This document shows positions 62,206 through 64,000 of a DNA stretch of 64,000 nucleotides, piece after piece. Source of the DNA: Clusia tigrina (taxonomy: Eukaryota; Arthropoda; Insecta; Diptera; Clusiidae); the NCBI GenBank assembly GCA_920105625.2, contig OV050032.1, positions 72,087,879-72,151,878 on the forward strand. Reading direction: 5' to 3'. The translations under genes were made by a program, and so were the position numbers. Position 1 is the stretch's first letter, and every line of letters begins with the position of its first letter. Under the pieces are notes generated by a model. It had not been told where the DNA came from. It ran no database searches and worked only from the letters and a program-made list of their open reading frames with translations.

Positions 62206-62267
<62 letters not shown>

Positions 62268-62715
62268 GAGTATATACAATTAGTGAATATTCACAAGCTC
62301 TTGCGCGTTTAGCTCAATTGCTCTCATATGCATGAACGGACCTGCATATGTATGTGTAAATAGGTACGTTTATGTATATATATAATATATAATGCAATGT
62401 GAACATAAATATTGTCAGCGTATATAATCGAATCGTGACTATGCTCTCGAATACCTGTGGCACCGCTCATACTTGCTCCTGTGTATAGGCTCTGTATAAG
62501 CTCCCCTGCTCCGCACCGCTCTCCTGGCTCAACTCCCTGCACATAGATTGCACCGCACTGCCCCTTGGCACAACCACACAGCTCCATCGTCAGAAACGAA
62601 CTAAACTTTAAAATACTCGCTGAACCTATTTTCGCAATGTGCGAAAACTCAAACGCATGGTTGCATTTGATACAGTCCCCGCGAGCAAGAGAAGGACCTC
62701 TTGTCTTTGCTTTCA
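62046..62715 (-). repeat. Candidate 3' LTR of the second BEL/Pao element
   Basis: On the - strand this 670-bp stretch begins TG at 62715, thirteen bases after the polyprotein stop codon and after the purine-rich AGAGGGTGGC. It ends in GATACA at 62046, the same last six bases as the 5' LTR of the first element. An AATAAA signal lies on the - strand at 62144-62149. The other LTR is outside the window, so the boundaries are inferred from the TG...CA rule and the position. It contains a long TA run. A 130-codon open frame on the - strand starts next to the proposed LTR start but resembles nothing I know. Confidence 0.55.
62213..62263. repeat. (TA)n microsatellite
   Basis: About 25 uninterrupted TA units, flanked by TACATG and TATGTACGAG and lying within the candidate LTR. 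Its length is likely polymorphic and prone to sequencing error. Confidence 0.97.
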
Positions 62716-62727
62716 TAAAGCCACCCT

Positions 62728-64000
62728 CTATTCGCTCGGGTCAATTGGAAGCACACATATCTTCGGAACAGGCCTTGTCAGACGGTTTGTGGCCGTCTGC
62801 ACAATGATTGAACATATTATACCATCTCGGCTCCTTATTAGCTCACTAAGCCCAAAGCCCATTGCGCTGGTGGAAAAAGTTCACTCTTGATCAGCACTAA
62901 TTGATCCAGGCTCATTGTCTCTCGTTCTCTGCACAATTTTTTACGCTCTTGCAGCGCCGTCAAATATTCCTCTCTCCATCTCTTCCAGAAATGCTCAATT
63001 ATTTTATGACGTGCTCTCCATAAACTTGCTCCTTTAATGTTTGACTGCTGCTCGCTCACGAATGGTAAGGGAATGATCAATGGCTCCCCTATCAAAAAAT
63101 GCCCTGGTGTCAAGGCCTGAATATCTTCCGCATCATCACTCAAGGTGTCAAAGACCTTGAGTTCAAAATTGCTTCGATCTCTACTAGGAGGGTAGATAAC
63201 TACTCTTGTGTTAAAATCTTTTGCTCAGCAATGCGCGTGAGGTGGTACTTCATTGACTTCACAGTAGCTTCATATATTCCACCATGATGCGGTGCTGCTG
63301 GCGTCATGAATACCCATTCTGTCCCCTTGTTGCTCAAATGCTCAAAAACATCTCTTACTTGCCAGCTCTCTCGTGCTCTTCTCAGCTCCCTTGCCGCCCC
63401 TACAAATGATGTACCATTGTCACTGTATATTCGCTCACATCTCCCTCTTCTGCAAATAAAGCGCTCTTAACAAGCAATAAAGTCTATAGAGGTTAAATCA
63501 AAAACAATGTCAATATGAAAGGCCTTTGTTTTTAGGCAAACAAATATAGCCACCCAGCACTTACGCTCCTTCATTCGCTCTCCTACTCTTTGTACTCCCT
63601 TTGCTCTAAAAGGACCTGTGCAATCAATACCTGTATATAGAAAAGGCTTGCCCACTTGCACCCTGTCGCCTGGCAATTCAGACATCAGCTGTTGCTCAAA
63701 TCTGCGATTATAGCGCGTGCGCCCCACGCACTTGTGGAGAAAAGCTCTTAATTGGCTCCGTAGTTTTGGAATCCTAAACTTTTGTCTGATGAATTGCATC
63801 ATCACTTGCACAGCACCATGCTTAGTCATACGATGAGCGTGGTCCATTATCAGCCATGCTGTTCGAGAACCATCCTTCACTATCACCGGAAGCATCATCT
63901 CATAGGCTTCTTCTGATCTCCCCAATCGCCCGCCCGCTCTCAATAGGCCCTTGCTGTCCATTATTGGATTCAACGCACTAATTTTGCTCCCTTCTTGCAC
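62728..64000 (-). pseudogene. BEL/Pao integrase region of a broken polyprotein
   Basis: Read from 64000 downward. A linker with AGGRLGRSEEAYE is followed by the integrase zinc domain: HAHRMTKH supplies the His pair, but the Cys pair is C-V-G-R, so one zinc ligand is lost. The core follows with its first Asp in GIDCTGPF. A TAA stop at 63467-63469 interrupts it. The same frame then continues with the second Asp in YSDNGTSFVGA and the Glu in GGIYEATVKS, until a TAG at 63200-63202. Near 63141-63145 one base is missing, and the frame moves to LSDDAEDIQALTPGHFLIGEP and a DUF5641-like tail (WKRWREEYLTALQ). A second frameshift near 62838-62850 leads to SRDGIICSIIVQTA, then RPVPKICVLP, and a natural-looking stop TAG at 62728-62730. 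All three reverse frames are used, so it is a pseudogene. The 5' part lies beyond the window. Confidence 0.88.

Larger units (their letters stand above)
62046..64000 (-). mobile_element. Second, decayed BEL/Pao retrotransposon (3' portion, runs off the window)
   Basis: Read on the - strand, this is the integrase half of a BEL/Pao polyprotein followed by a stop, a short purine-rich stretch and a candidate 3' LTR that abuts the satellite. The integrase sequence is clearly diverged from that of the element at 50895-57505, so it belongs to a different family. Its 5' half, if present, lies beyond 64000. Stops and frameshifts show it cannot make an intact protein. Confidence 0.85.

Noticed and set aside
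62324..62716. 130-codon reverse-strand frame next to the proposed LTR start
   Set aside because: It lies within the candidate LTR. Composition looks random (runs of Ile, Tyr and His from TA-rich DNA) and I recognise no family. It could be an extra frame of the element, but there is no positive support.
62565..62890. Overlapping + strand frames of 80 and 83 codons
   Set aside because: They are antisense shadows of the - strand LTR and integrase remnant.

Overview
This is eukaryotic, non-genic DNA, most likely from an insect and probably a higher fly. That guess rests on two BEL/Pao-type LTR retrotransposons (a lineage confined to animals), a primer-binding site complementary to animal tRNA-Phe, and AT-rich flanks with TATGTA/TACATA-type runs like those of many fly genomes. 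The species cannot be named from the sequence alone. No host protein gene, tRNA, rRNA or CRISPR array was found.

Layout. Positions 1-50893 are one uninterrupted tandem array of a ~196-bp satellite, about 260 monomers, all in the same orientation. The array has a second layer of order: multi-monomer higher-order blocks of kilobase size recur nearly unchanged at fixed offsets (4137, 4595, 2766 and 3745 bp in the left half; 3021, 2462, 6071 and 5608 bp in the right half). The left half (to about 29.8 kb) and right half (from about 34 kb) use different sets of diagnostic monomers, with a more irregular zone between them. At 50895-57505 the array is interrupted by a BEL/Pao retrotransposon on the + strand: 5' LTR, tRNA-Phe primer-binding site, one uninterrupted 1775-codon Gag-protease-RT-RNase H-integrase ORF, purine-rich tract and 3' LTR. 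The LTRs differ at about 7 of 526 aligned positions, so the insertion is fairly recent. Both outer LTR ends are missing, there is no visible target-site duplication, and the right junction carries a 13-bp inverted copy of satellite sequence. The satellite then resumes (57519-62045) and stops abruptly at a candidate LTR of a second, decayed BEL/Pao element on the - strand (62046-64000, running off the window), whose integrase region has two in-frame stops and two frameshifts.

Working together. There is no operon or pathway. The window records satellite expansion by unequal exchange or duplication (identical adjacent monomers, a 1145-bp spaced duplication, blocks of 2.7-4.6 kb) plus retrotransposon colonisation, as expected in pericentromeric or other constitutive heterochromatin. 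The heterochromatic location is inference. I found no new protein-based biological system. The most unusual items are the end-trimmed retrotransposon with its hairpin-forming junction and the nested higher-order satellite structure.
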